From Delphinapterus leucas (Eukaryota > Chordata > Mammalia > Artiodactyla > Monodontidae), in assembly GCF_002288925.2 (NCBI RefSeq), contig NW_022098021.1:30603081-30667080 (forward strand): 64,000 nucleotides of DNA, given 5' to 3'. Both the position numbers and the translations under genes were made by a program. Shown here piece by piece: positions 45,986 to 58,839 of the stretch (within the stretch, counting starts at the first letter, position 1; each line of letters begins with the position of its first letter). The notes beneath the pieces were generated by a model. It saw only the letters and a list, made by a program, of their open reading frames with translations. It searched no databases and was not told where the DNA came from.

Positions 45986-47935
45986 GTTGTCATTTTTGTT
46001 CTGCATATAGAGAATGAGAATTCTTTTGGACTATGAGATCCTTTGAGCATTGGGTCCCATGGGTGAATAATACTGCTGTTTTTCTTGTTTTTTCTCACTA
46101 CCCTGTCTTCCCAACATAATCAATGAAGATCACATCTGCAGCCATCTTGAGACAATTCTAGAATAGGATTTCCATGTCCAGAAGTTATATAATGGTTTCC
46201 GTGTTTTGATATATAATATGTTTAACTTTTGTAGTGTTGTTTATCTGTTTATCTTCAGGTTATCTGCAAGCCTCAGGGTTGCTGGTATAAGGAGTGGTAC
46301 AGGATCAATTAACGGATCTACATGAAAAACATATCTATTAGTACTGATGAGAAAAATAGTACAGATATTTCTATTAGAAAACATTTTTATTTATATTGGG
46401 AATTGAGATAAGAGAGTGAAGGGATTGTAACATAAGTTTAAATAAAAGGGCTGAATCAAAGGCACAGGGACTTGGAATTCCATTTCTAATCAGTGGGGGC
46501 TCAAGGTCTGGGTTTGTAAGATATGGATGATAGAGTTGGAGCAGATCAAGACTACAGTTTAAAAATGAGTTAACCTTTGCCAAACTAATGCTGTGTGAGA
46601 TACTGTGAATAAAAAGAGCACTTGGAAGAGACCTGTGATGGCTTTGGAAATTTTCCTTTAGTAAAGCTTAGGTAAGGATAATAAAAGCCTACTTACCCTA
46701 GTTAAGCAATCCCCATAGCTTCTATGGAAAATTCCAAATCCTCCCTATCTTTGTAAATTTGCAACCATCTGGAGAAGCAATTCAAGTACCAGCTACAGGA
46801 AAATCAGAAAGAATTCCTTTTACTCCTCTCTCTCTCTCACACATGCACACACACACATACACACACACACACACAATCACTCTCTCTCTCTTAAAGGTAA
46901 AAGAAAAATCAGTAAGAAATCTGATACCCAGAGGTTTGCATAACCAGAATCTCATAGATCACTGTTTAGAATGCAACTCTGCAAATTCCCAGGCATCTGT
47001 TCCAGGACATAAAACTACATGCTTTTTCACAATTCTTTTGTGTGACATTAAACTAGTATTTGTGAAGTATAAGAGTAGCAAGTATAAATGGCATTTAAAA
47101 GGATTTAAATAATTTTAAATATAATTTCTCTGTTGATAATAGTTTGGGAGACAATCATAGTGTGTCTATAAAAAAAAACTCACTTATTTCCATTGAACTA
47201 TTTATTTTAATTTACTTTAATTTAATTTGAAGGATTTGCCCCCACAACACATAATGAAATCTTAATCAAAATGGGAATAAACATGATTAATTTAGTTTCT
47301 GCATTCATATGCCAAAACAGTTTAAAATGTTTTTTCACTTTAACATGCAGTGTTTCTCTACAATGGTTTGATTCCAACGGGCACAAATTTTTGAATGTTA
47401 CCTCTTATGTGAAACCGTCATTCAATTCTGAACGAAGATGTCATTGATTCCATTAGATTTTCTGTAAAATAATGATGGTGTGATATCGCTATAGAATTGC
47501 TTTTGATGTGATTAGTTGTCTATGCATCTTACTATTTTATTTCAAGCCAAAAGTCACACTTTAAAAGAACATCTAAAACAAACAAATTAAAATATTTACA
47601 ATTTTAGAATCTAGATGGTGATTATGTGGTTATTCACCGTACATTTCTATCAAATTTGCAGTATGTTCATAATGTTTATAATAAAATATTGGAAAAAAAG
47701 TCTCATATAGACAGTTATCAAAGTATTGCACCCTCTACATCAGTACACAGACTGATGTTCATTGGCTTCTGGGATGCTTTTAACTGATACATCTTTACCT
47801 CTGTTAAAATCACAGATAACATTAGAATCATTGATCAATGAGCAATATTTTCTTTTCTCTTAATACAACGCTAATTAGCATTTAGTTTATAGTAAATAAT
47901 GCATATAGTAAAATTAGATTCATGACTGTTTTAGT
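45986..47935. other. Single-copy-looking DNA
   Basis: About 1.9 kb without a recognised gene. The open frame at 46759-47112 consists largely of a translated CA/TC microsatellite. Confidence 0.45.
46827..46891. repeat. (TC)n-(CA)n-(TC)n compound microsatellite
   Basis: A ctctctc block, interrupted ca repeats, then another ctctctc block. Confidence 0.88.
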
Positions 47936-48287
47936 CTTTGGCACTCTTTTTTTTAAATAAATTTATTTATTTTATTTATTTATTTTTGGCTACTTTGGGT
48001 CTTTGTTGCTGCATGTGAGCTTTCTCTAGCTGCTGTGAGCGGGGACTACTCTTCGTTGCAATGTGTGAGCTTCTCATTGCTTTACTTGTTGTGGAGCACT
48101 GGCTCTAGGTGCATGGGCTTCAGTAGTTGTGGCTCGCGGCTTCTAGAGCACTGGCTCAGTAGCTGTGGCACACTGGCTTAGTTGCTCCGTGGCATGTGGG
48201 ATCTTTCCGGACCAGGGATTGAACCCGTGTTCCCTGCATTGGCAGGAGGATTCTAAACCACTGTGCAATCAGGGAAGCTCTGGCACT
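47936..48287 (-). mobile_element. Longer, older CHR-related SINE, antisense
   Basis: Flanks ctttggcact (47936-47945) and ctctggcact (48278-48287) form a duplication with one mismatch. A T/TTTA-rich tail is followed by a body of about 300 bp. The head ('ccgtggcatgtgggatcttt', 'ggattgaacccgtgttccct', ending 'aatcagggaagctc') is the CHR tRNA-derived part. The rest ('tttgggtctttgttgctgca', 'tgtggagcactggctctagg') has extra segments that the eight other copies lack. It probably belongs to an older CHR subfamily. Confidence 0.88.
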
Positions 48288-48430
48288 GACTCTTTGAGTT
48301 ACTTTATTTGGCAGGATTTTAAACTCAAAACAGGATATTTAAGTATTCAAGTAAATATTTAAATATCAGTATATTTAAAACCTTTTATGTTATGTGGTAC
48401 ATAGTAGACTCATCATCAGTAAATGTCTGA

Positions 48431-48491
48431 TGAAAGAAGAAGAAAAAAGAATCAAGAAAGAAGAAAAGGAAAGAAAGAAAGGAAAGAGAAA
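48431..48491 (+). repeat. Purine-rich (GAAA)n-like tract
   Basis: Nearly all A and G over about 60 bp (gaaagaagaa, aggaaagaaagaaag units). Confidence 0.8.
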
Positions 48492-49448
48492 ACTACTGTT
48501 CTTTGCTTTGGCCAGTGTCCAGCTATGAAACTAAAGTCCCCTTTGTTAATTACCTCTCAATATAAGGTACTATGGAAAATCAAATCTAAAGAGAAAGTGT
48601 TTTCTTAATTTCTTAATTCCATTCAACTGTCTTGTCTTCCCTCATGCTTTTCTCATATGTTTCCCTAATTCAGAGAGAAAATGGAATATCATTAGTGAGC
48701 TAACATTTATGAAACAAGGGGACAGCAGGTGGTAGGGAGAGGAAGGTATCAGTAGGAATCCCTAGTGCCTTGTAGTGTGAATTGACTCCTTGAATAGTTA
48801 TGCAAACAATAAGTTTCAGTGAAGTGAATCATTTCAGAATTAAATCTATTAATTATTTTTCATGTTGTTTAAAAGTGTTTTCAAATGGCCTTCTACCTGC
48901 CTTGCCCAATATATAGTCCCTTAAACAAGACAGCTTGCCTTAAATTGACCACATTTAAATTTAAACCAATGCAGCCATCTTTATACATCAAGTCCTATGG
49001 GTGAGGTGTAGCACTGTATGTTGTGAAAAAATATAATGTGAAGAAAAATCAAGTTTCTGATTATATTATTATCATTTTAGAGATAATGGTAAATGGTTAA
49101 AGAACAAAAAAATAATTCAGCTTCAGCTGGCAGGCATCTTTTATAATAATTAGAAGGAAGGAATAGAAAGAGGTGGGCATTGTTTGCCTACCTTACTAAT
49201 AGCCATCTGTGTCCTCAGGATTGACCCTCACCTCTCCACTCCACTGCCCACATCGGTTCTTGTTCTGCTTTTGTCTAGTTGTAAAACAAATTAAAATCCT
49301 CAGCTAGGAATGCTGTGGTTGGCAGAGTTAGAGCAGTGATATAGTTCAAAGAACCCCATCTGGCAAGCAAGCTCCAAAAACAAAAATAAAACCTTTTTTC
49401 CAGCTCACAGAAGTCCAGAGAGAGAGATTAATTAAAGTCAAAGGAGAC

Positions 49449-49451
<3 letters not shown>

Positions 49452-49491
<40 letters not shown>

Positions 49492-49496
49492 CACTT
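49452..49496. repeat. (CA)22 microsatellite
   Basis: An uninterrupted run of about 22 CA units, likely polymorphic between individuals. Confidence 0.95.
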
Positions 49497-51039
49497 CCTA
49501 GTATTGTCAGGATGATGATTTATTTTCTACCCTCTGCATACAAAGTCTTTCTCCTTCACAGTATGCTCTTTGATAAACCAATAGTCTCTTCAAGTAAAAT
49601 TCAAATCATTATAATATTTATAAATAAATCTCCTTGCTGAACCCATATTTCAGAAATTCTAAAAGAGTTGACTGTATAAATTCTGTCACATTTACATATT
49701 ATGTTTTTTCTCATCCAGTTTTAACTTTGGCACAGTCATTAATCTTTGGGGTTGGGTTTATTTTTACTTAAGGTTTAACATTTTTCCTGGTCTATTGACA
49801 CAGTGTACCATTTGCTAACCACGTCATCCCCTTTGAGCTCCTCACATACTTATTTAAATGGCATGGATAATGCTAGGTTTCTCCCATATGATGAGGTAAT
49901 TTACATAAGCATCCTCAGGGGTCTCTGAAGTTCTTGGTGAACATAACATTGTCCAAGATAATAGGATGCCTAGACAATGCTTTGTCCTTTGAATCCTGAC
50001 TTTTCCTTGTGGTTTCAGGATCCCTTTAGAAGAGGCTGAACTTCCTTTTAGGTTTTTGTTTCTATGAGGAGGAAAAAAATGCAAAATCAAAGCTCTATAG
50101 TGTGCTTTCAATTCTACATTTTAACAGATACTAAAAGCGAAAGAACTGAGCTATCTCTGAAGTATTGTTGGTTCGATGGCTAGGGAGGAGGGAAAACCTG
50201 CTGCTCTGTGGTGGAAAAAGAAATTCAGGGATCTTTTGTGCTGAGTGAAATAACAGCCTTTACTTGTTCTCCTACACAGCTGGCAAAAATGACTTTCTTC
50301 CCTTATTTCTTTCCTCTTCTCTTTACTTACTGCACATTATTGGCTTGTTTGCTCAATGGGAGGAAGAGTAGGTGTAATGCAAATTGTCTGATGTATTGAG
50401 GAGGAAATCCTGAGGGTAAACACCTGTATTTTGTAAGGTGATTTCCTATCACCAAATGATACAAAACTGGGCAGGATAATTCCAGTTGGAGAAATATGTT
50501 TCCATTGTTAAGTTATATGATTTCAGAATTGAGATGGTACTTTAGTAGCATATGACTTAACATATTGATTTGATTTTTTGGTTTTTTGCATTTGCTTTGA
50601 TTCAGATTTTAATTTTAAAATATTAAGATATTTGCAAAATATACATTATGTTTTTACTCCTGATATTTCTAGTTTAAGTCTGCAGTGACAACTGCAAAAC
50701 TATGAGGATGTTTCAACTCACAGAAGCGTCTGGTACACCTCAAATTATTTACCAGCACCTCAGATCTTCCTACCAGCATCACAACATGGGTTAACATCAT
50801 GGATAAATTAAAGTTCAATTTACTTCCACAGTATATCATATGAATACTATCAAGATGCCTGTGGTTTTAGAAGTGAACAAGTAGCTCAGAATGTTAGGAA
50901 ATTTTAAAAATCCCTTTGCTTTTTTCCTTCTAGTTTTTCAGTTTGAAATGAAAGCAGACTATTTTTCAGAAGTGAACAAAGCTTAAATATGTTTTGATAA
51001 CTAATGGAATGTAATAGGATCTTTAATACCTAGTCTCTA

Positions 51040-51245
51040 AGGAGGTGCCAAATTGATGTAGCAGGAAGGAGCCTGGATTGAAATCTAGAATAAGGTGGGG
51101 AAAACCTTATTCTAAAGTCCTGTCACTTAATAACTGTGTGACTTTGGTCAAGTCACTTTACCTATTTAGTCATCAGTTTCAATGTATAGAATACATTGTT
51201 ATAATACATTTATTTGGAGAAAAGTTAGGGAAATTAGAGTTCCGT
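51040..51245 (+). repeat. MIR SINE, sense
   Basis: 'ggaaggagcctggattgaaa', 'tcctgtcacttaataactgt', 'gtgactttggtcaagtcact', 'ttacctatttagtcatcagt' follow MIR in order. A short duplication of 'aaccttattctaa' words lies in the middle. Confidence 0.78.
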
Positions 51246-51764
51246 AGCAGGGATTCTGGAAGGAATTTCTCACCTCACCTTTAATAGAAACAAGCACACA
51301 CAGAAATATACACATCATACAAGTGTTCTATCAGCTTAGATATAAACTACAGTGGTCTACAAAGCTGATTAAACAGTCAATTTCTCCTGTCTATTCACTA
51401 AGCTTTATGAGAGTGAGAAAAATGTAAAGATACAAATACTGTCTCCAATAAACAATAGGTATACATGAAAAGAAATTTAACAATACAAGACCTTTTATGA
51501 ATGCATCCAAATTAATAGTTTATTTAGGGTTAAGGGACACCATGTGTTTTGAATAATCTAATTTTAAAAGGAAATATTTAAGGATGGAGAGATTCTCACA
51601 GTAGTGCAGGAAAAGCTGACTTAACTAGTCTTGAAGAAGGTCACAAAATAGTCCAGCTCTGGGTGAAGTTTCATTTCTTCACTGTTTTGATTTCACACTC
51701 CTAATTTGGTCTTCTCCATCACCTATGTCTTCCTAATGTTGGCATGCAGATGGACCCATCATTC
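51246..51764. other. Single-copy-looking DNA
   Basis: No gene or repeat recognised. Confidence 0.45.
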
Positions 51765-52130
51765 CCTCCTTCCTTCATTCATTTTGCCATTTATTGACCA
51801 ATTCATTTACTTTTTATTGAGTTTTCATCACCTGTAAGACATTATCTTGTTTACCTCTGCAAATATAAAATGGAATAAGATATAATTTAGTTTATAAGGA
51901 AATAGAGGACTACAGGTGAGGTAAAACAGATGTAATAAACATATTGGAGGAAAATGTGGGTATTTAAATAAAAGTAGTGCTTGTGTATTATATGAAATTA
52001 ATACAGTGACTAGAAGGATAAAGAAATCAGTCAGGGAGCAAGTGTTATTTGAGCTGGATTTAGAAGTATAAATAGCATTTCCTTTCACCAAGAAAGAAAG
52101 TCATGCATTTCATGGAGAAGGACTGGCAAA
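51765..52130 (+). repeat. Possible ancient dispersed repeat
   Basis: The order 'ccttccttcattcattttgc', 'tttattgagttttcatcacc', 'agtcagggagcaagtgttat', 'ttgagctggatttagaagta' recalls a common eutherian repeat that starts with 'attcattcaacaaatattta' and later reads 'acatttgagcaaagacctga'. I cannot name the family with confidence. Confidence 0.3.
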
Positions 52131-53762
52131 ATTAGCACATAAAAAGCAAGAGGATAAATTATTTAATGGGGAAGAATATGTATTCTTATTTAAGGAGAAC
52201 CTAACGAAGAATAGTAGTTGTAGATAAAGTCTGCAAGGTAGGTCAAATTCAAACACGGAATGTTGAATTTAAACATTAGTCCATTTACAATGACATGCAG
52301 TGTTTTTATCAGCTATATGCTTGATTAAAATATGTTTGTAGAAAAATAAATCCATATGGATAAGGAAAGACATAATAGAGAGTATGGAAATTACAATCTG
52401 GAAAACCACCTAGGACTATCATGAAGATCTTAACCAGGAAGCTGGCATCAAAACAAAAGGTGACTATGAGAGAAATTAATGAGGTATAATTAAAACATCT
52501 GGCTGCTATTTGAATTTGAGTCATGAGGAAGAAATAAAGAGGAGAAAAAATGAATCTGAAGTACTCAGCTTGAATAGCTAAGCAAATTGTTTCACTAGTA
52601 ACAGATACAAAATATAGAATAAAAATTACCAGGGAAGTATGAAGGAGATTTTGGGGTGTTGTATAAGTTCATTATTTCACCCATTGAATATCAGCATATG
52701 TATACTTTTGGGTGAAATCATATGCTTTAAGAAATACTTCAAGTAGGAGTCAAAACGTATCAATTTAAAAAATCTATCTTTTGACTGATACTTAAAGAAT
52801 ATAGAGGAAACACAGGAGATAAATTCTGCTTTTAAAAGCCTTGCGATATAACTGGAGGAAGAAAATAATATAGTAATAATTACTACAAAAATTCACTGGA
52901 AAACAGATGCAAACTAAGTTGTGTCATGTTAACTTAAAGATTAAAAGAATCTCAGCAAAGAGTAAGAAGAGCATCCGTTGCCTGCTACGATTATAACAGG
53001 TCAGCTTCATCGAGTTAGGCAGAGGAACAGCATTTTCAGGAGACAGTAGAGTAAAAATGTAGATGTACCTGGTGGATAGGATTCCGTGGTTGGAAAGAAT
53101 CTGCTTATCAAGTCATCATTAGCTCAGAAACCTGAATGTTCAGGGGAAGCTACAAAGCCCAACTGTTTGCATATTCAGTTTAATAACTTGAATGACTTGA
53201 ACAAGACCATGCAGAGAGCGAAGCAAGTTCTTCCTCTGCTTTACATTATCATATGTTAAGCTCACAGGGCTACAATATAAGCACTCAGAGAACAGCCAAT
53301 GCATAAATATTGATGGCTGAAATAGGAACTCTTTCCTCACTTGGAGCAGTCCTAAAATGAGGAAAGTTTCAGTTAATATTCTGGAAGAAGAGATAAATTT
53401 ATAATTTTCCCAGAAATTTAAGGTAGAATTACTCCATTAATTTACCTATACCAGCAATGTTAGCAATTGCTTCTGTTTTTCTGAAGTAGGGAATTGCTGA
53501 TTCTTTTCTAATTACTTTACTCCTCAGGGACTATCTCAGTGCTTCCTAATCATATTAAGCTAGAGTTTAGCTAACTCCGTTTCTCACTTTCACATAATCA
53601 CAAGCTTTCCTATAGGACTTGTTTTGCTGTGGTTTTCTAAGGTTGATGTTTTATTAGTGCTTCTTGTCTTGCCACTTGAATTATATAAGGTATTTATCAA
53701 CTAATAGCAGACCACCAAAATTTTAAATGTATATGTATATAAATAAATAAATAAATAAATAA

Positions 53763-53798
<36 letters not shown>

Positions 53799-53986
53799 AA
53801 TACCCAAGAACAGGGTTCTTTTAAAGAACACTATTCTAAAAGTCTCAGATTATACACAGAAGTTACACATCATAAAAAAAAAAATTTGGACATGAATATT
53901 AAAGGATAATTAAATATAAATAGCTCCTTATTATAAGTTTTAAAATTCCTTCATTCAACAATTATAACAATTATTTACTGAATATC
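52131..53986. other. Single-copy-looking DNA with a microsatellite
   Basis: About 1.85 kb without a recognised gene. An (AAAT)n-(AT)n tract lies at 53738-53796. Confidence 0.45.
53738..53796. repeat. (AAAT)n-(AT)n microsatellite
   Basis: About eight aaat units followed by about fourteen at units. Confidence 0.93.
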
Positions 53987-54071
53987 TGTTATAAATTGCA
54001 TGTTTGTGTCCCCCCAAAATTCATACGTCAAAAATCAAATACCTTGTGGGTTGATATTTGGAGATTGGACC
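53987..54071 (+). repeat. MLT1-like (MaLR) LTR 5' end, interrupted by a SINE
   Basis: It begins 'tgttataaattgcatgtttg', then 'tgtccccccaaaattcatac', and 'tgatatttggagattggacc'. This matches the first 85 bp of mammalian MaLR LTRs (tgttatggattgaat ... gtgtcccccc ... aaattcatatgttgaa). The LTR stops where the SINE begins, and nothing recognisable continues on the other side. Confidence 0.72.
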
Positions 54072-54282
54072 TTTTTTTTTTTTTTTTTTTGCGGTATGCG
54101 GGCCTCTCACTGTTGTGGCCTCTCCCGTTGCGGAGCACAGGCTCCGGATGCGCAGGCTCAGCGGCCATGGCTCACGGGCCCAGCCGCTCCGCAGCATGTG
54201 GGATCTTCCTGGACCAGGACACGAACCCGTGTCCCCTGCATCGGCAGGCGGACTCTCAACCACTGCACCACCAGGGAAGCCC
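54072..54282 (-). mobile_element. CHR-type SINE, antisense, well preserved
   Basis: A T tract (54072-54090) and a full-length body ending 'ccagggaagccc'. Most CpGs are intact (ttgcggagcac, gctccgga, cggccatgg), so it looks like one of the youngest copies here. No target-site duplication is visible: the left flank ends 'gagattggacc' and the right flank begins 'acaacgacag'. An insertion-linked deletion is possible. Confidence 0.94.
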
Positions 54283-55740
54283 ACAACGACAGATTTTTAA
54301 ACTAACATTTTCTTATTAATCAAAATAATGTGATGTACAAAATTAAAGTGAATTCAGATGATAATCTTGATAATTCAAGCATATATGTTTAAATATTATC
54401 TTTTCCTCTTGCATTGCTTAAGATAAAACAGATCCAATCTCAAGTTTCTAGCAAATAATCTGCTTTCCCCTTTACAGGACAGTGTAGGATAGCAAGATTG
54501 GTTAGCTTCATTGGTTTTAAACAACAATTTGGTCTATAAATGAGCCAACTGCTTATTGTTGTTTTTAATGGAAAAACAATTTTGTGCAAATACTAGAGGG
54601 TACATCACTAACCTGGGACAGATTCATTAATTTGTGAGCATTTTTTTTTTGATTCACAAGTGAAAGAGTGAGTGAATCAACATAACCCATTGCCACACCT
54701 GGGAACAAGAACCTCCCACATATTCTACAGGAATATTGGAATGTTATCTCATTACAGGAGGCAGGATCCCAATTATTTGAGTGTAATTACTAAATTTTTG
54801 GCCAAAGTGCTTATTTCACTTTCTCAGTATATTAATGTTGCTATGGCTGGTCTAACTCAAGGTAGCTGATTTTGTAGTAAATGTATTTCATAAAGTTGTC
54901 TTCCAGAAGTAACAATGTGTTATTGAATTTTCTCTAAATAAAAAATATTAGAATTTTGTTCATGACATTGACTAATTAAGATTCGATGAAAGTGCACACT
55001 TTGGTCAGTTGAAGACACAAACTAGTTCAAAAGTTATTCCTACACCATTCCATCAATATTATTATAATGGTAGCATAAGTGTAAATAATAAGTATTATTA
55101 TTATTTAATTCATGTTTTAGTTTATCCTGAAGTGCATGGAAAAAAAATATTCCTGAGACAGAATAACTTTGTTTTTACTGCCAGGGAAACACACTCTTCT
55201 AAGCATATTTTTGAAACATATGTTTAATGTCTCCGATTGTTTTTCACTTACAGTAAGCTTGTCAATAAAAATAATTGTTCAGAGAAAATTTCATGCTTGA
55301 ATATATTTGGAAAAAAAACTCAGTATATTTGGTATAAAAAGCTTTCAAATAATAGAACATTTGCACTTATACTAGGAGTACATAAAAACTGATATGAATA
55401 AACAACTGATATGAATGGAAGTTTTCACATGAAGGGCCTTATTTTTATAGTTGGAATGCTTTCTCAATGAATGCTTGTTATTACTAACTGCCCTTCTAGC
55501 AGTCCTCTCTCAGGACACCTACATTTTGACAAAGCCTGGCCACAGAATCTTACCCTTTCTCTAGTTAAAGTCTCCATCAATAAATTGGTCTTGATCATTT
55601 TCCTTCATTTCAGTTTTTGCCCAGTCTTTATCATTCCAGTTTTTAATTCACTCATTTTTTGTATTGCTAGTCTCTCTAAAAGAGTTATAATGATTGTAAT
55701 ACTATAAATAATATTTAAACATCAACTATGAGCCATACAT
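54283..55740. other. Single-copy-looking DNA
   Basis: About 1.45 kb without a recognised gene or repeat. Open frames of 65-78 codons show no known domain. Confidence 0.45.
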
Positions 55741-55935
55741 CATTAACCTGGATTCTTGAATTTGTAATTAATCTTCTTAGCAATGCCGTTAATATTTTGT
55801 TATATTCATTTTACAAATAAGAAAATAGAGGCCCAGAGAGTGAGTAACTTTTCAAAGTTAAAAGTAAGGGGCAGGGCCAGATTTTAACCTCGGTCCCTCC
55901 CAGTCCAGAGATATGCTTTGCAACAAGCCACATGA
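55741..55935 (-). repeat. MIR SINE, antisense
   Basis: 'taatcttcttagcaatgccg', 'attcattttacaaataagaa', 'aatagaggcccagagagtga', 'gtaacttttcaaagttaaaa', 'gcagggccagattttaacct' match the reverse complement of MIR well. Confidence 0.85.
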
Positions 55936-58415
55936 TTTCACTGACTTTATTGGGGAATCGATCTTGTTCTCATGGATCAAGTACAAGATATGACAGGATC
56001 AATTGTACTACTGGGTTGCCCTCTCTCTAGATCTCTCTTTCTCTTTCTTGGTGAGCTTTGTCAGTCATCCGTGATAGTAAGGTTAGAAGACTACTCCAAA
56101 TCTGAGAGAAATACAAAGAATGGATGAACCTATTTCTAAAAAAATTGTGTGAAATTTTCCAGTTTAATGAGACCGGATTGAATCTATAAACTCGAATTGC
56201 ACTTCCAAACATTTTGACTTAACTGATAAAATGATTACCCAAAACATTTATGGGAATTTAGAAATCAATTTATTCAAAATCTTCATCTTATAGTAATGAA
56301 TCTAAGGCTCAAAATGATCAGTTCCTTGAAGTCTAAGTCAACTGTATTTTATCATTAATGGGGTTTTAGAATTTTATTAAGTTCATATCCTTTGCTGTGA
56401 AGGTTTTTTTTAAAAAATTTATTTAGCTAAGAAAATACACAGAATGAACTAGTTTTATTCATAAAGAGAATTTCTGGAAAACTTTTCAACATAATTATAT
56501 GTACATTGAATTGTGGTTCCTCCTAACTTACATTGAAACTTAATGCTTAATAAAACATATTTTAGGAGACCTTAATTTTAATATTGCTTTACTCAATTTC
56601 CTTTTCTCAAGCATAACCTTAAATCAGATTTTAAACTTGTGGTAGTGTGAAACAGTGAAAGAATTTGTGTTTCAGATTCACGTAGTTCTTTCTGTTCTGA
56701 TGCTATCTATTGTTCAATATATTATATTTCTCACAAATTATTTAACCTTTCTGAGCTTCATTTTTAGTTTAAACTAAAAGTTATTCTCTTCATAAGAAAT
56801 ATTATAAGAATTATATATGATAGCTGACATAAAACTCTAGCCCTGTGATTAGTTTGTAATTGAAGGAGATGGTGTTGTAGTTGCCCAATATTTTGTGACC
56901 TATCTTCCTGGGAGGATTTTATAATCCTGATCCCTGAAATCAGTCTTGAACCATGATTTATGAGTAGAAGTGTTATGTTACCCTGCCATGCAGATGTTGC
57001 AAGTGTCTATGATGACAACTGAAATGTCTCATACTGGCTTTCCAGCCAGCAAGAGTCTTGCAATGAACAAGGCATGGCCAGCTTTGATAAAAATGTAGAG
57101 TGAAGAAAAGGCAAGGCTTTGTTTTTTGTTGTTGGTAGCATGTCATAGCTGTTATAAAGGCAACACGGTCTAGCTTATTTTGGCTGATTCAGAAATAATT
57201 AACATGTAACAGTACTCCTAGTAGACATTTGTGATTTACTCTCTAATATTTATTCCTAGATTCCCAATAGAACCTGATTTCTTTTATGTCTCCCAGGAAA
57301 AGTTCATTCTGCCCACTATAGAGGATGGGGTATTTAAGTCTGAGCCCTTTAATGTATTCCCTCATTTTCTTTTCTAAGACATGCCCTTTCAGCTGTTTAC
57401 TGAAACACAAAATTGGCTAGCATTCTCTTTTCCAGGATTAGAGAGCCAATTTAAGTGGATATAATAAATTCTAGGAAGGTAGGAAAGTGGTAAACTGATT
57501 AAAAAACTTTAAGGCCAGGAACACCTCCCTCCATCACACTCCCACCCTCAACACCACCTCCCACACACACAGCACACAGCTGTTGACTTTATCTACCCTC
57601 AAAAAAGAGAAAAAATAAATATAATTATGCAGAGAAATTTGGAAAGCAACCTGTATTTTAGAAGTATATTATTATGCCTTGCTATCCAACATATTGTTTC
57701 AGATTTCTCCTAAACAGAGGATTATGCTGAGTCAACAGAGTGCTATGAGAATGCAGAATACTAAGGTGAGTTAGAGATTTCAAGACACTCTCTTGGACTC
57801 AACTTAAGTATTTAAGGACTCTGGATTTGAGGACCAGCCCATGGAATTTCTGGGTAGCACACAGATCAAAACTCTTCTAAGGTTTTAGGGAGTTATTTTG
57901 CTAGAGAATGACAAAAATAACAAAAACATGACTGTTGGTCCTTTGATGATCTCTAGGTCTTTAGAGCTCCATGAATAGGAAGAAGGATGCTAAAGCCAGA
58001 GTAGCTCATGAAAGCTTTCTAATGTTATCTTGAGTGTGTCAGTGGAAGACAGTGTAGAGTGGAGACTCTCTTAGTAAACTCAACCAAGGTAATCCTTGGA
58101 GACCTGGATTCTGATAACAAAGAAATATTTTTTTTCTTCCTTTGGGGAGGATATAAATACATTTCATATAAGCATGACCATTTTTAATAGTTCATGTTGT
58201 GTGTATAGACATTGGTTAATTAAGATAATTGACTCTTTGAGACATTTGTCATGTCCTACCATGAATTTATTTTCTCTTTTCTACCTTCACTATTATTCTT
58301 TTGGGGATTCACATGTTTCAAGAAAAGCTAAATTCTAGAACCAAGAACATGGCCTAGTTTGCTTCATCTGGACACAATGATTGATTAAAAATTGGGCAAA
58401 GGAAATAAGCTGTAT

Positions 58416-58446
<31 letters not shown>

Positions 58447-58699
58447 TTAAGTCATTTCTTGGGAAATCTGGAGAAACAAAAAGTCTGTCTCTTGTTCCAG
58501 ATGGTATTTTGTGCATATGTGATGTTTTGAAATACTGCTGCCATTTTGCTATCAGAAGAGAATATCATAGATGTGAGAACCAAAAAGAAGCAAACAAAAT
58601 CTGATCCAATATGTCTGAATTCTCTTCTAGTTGTGAATTTTTTACAAGAAGCCATGACCTGCCTTATCCAAAAACTTCCACTTTTGTTGATGTTACTTA
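55936..58699. other. Single-copy-looking DNA
   Basis: About 2.8 kb with no recognised gene. Possible very old MIR-like scraps near 56250-56340 and 56640-56880 are too weak to list separately. A TA microsatellite lies at 58424-58447. Confidence 0.45.
58424..58447. repeat. (AT)n microsatellite
   Basis: About eleven AT units with one interruption. Confidence 0.88.
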
Positions 58700-58803
58700 A
58701 AAAAAATACATTTTGCCAAGTAAAAGTTCTTTTTAAAGAACTTTATTTTAGAGCATTTTCATGTTTACAGAAAATTGAGAGGAAGGTACAGAGATATTCC
58801 ATA

Positions 58804-58839
<36 letters not shown>

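Larger units (their letters stand above)
48288..51039. other. Single-copy-looking DNA with simple repeats
   Basis: About 2.75 kb with no recognised gene, containing a purine-rich tract and a long CA microsatellite. Short open frames such as 49854-50111 (minus) and 50208-50399 (plus) show no known motif. Confidence 0.45.

Noticed and set aside
46759..47112. 117-codon open frame
   Set aside because: Its middle is a translated CA/TC microsatellite (HTHTYTHTHT), and nothing on either side is recognisable.
54000..54319. Overlapping open frames on both strands (up to 107 codons), with similar ones at 11439-11791, 21077-21659, 26121-26402, 27147-27493, 31804-32121 and 41933-42253
   Set aside because: They are translations of the CHR SINE (recurring words such as RRLSGHGSRAQP and VVESPPADAGD) and its flanks. 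They recur at every SINE and are not genes.
54672..54869. 65-codon open frame
   Set aside because: No domain, no homologous neighbour and AT-rich context; treated as chance.
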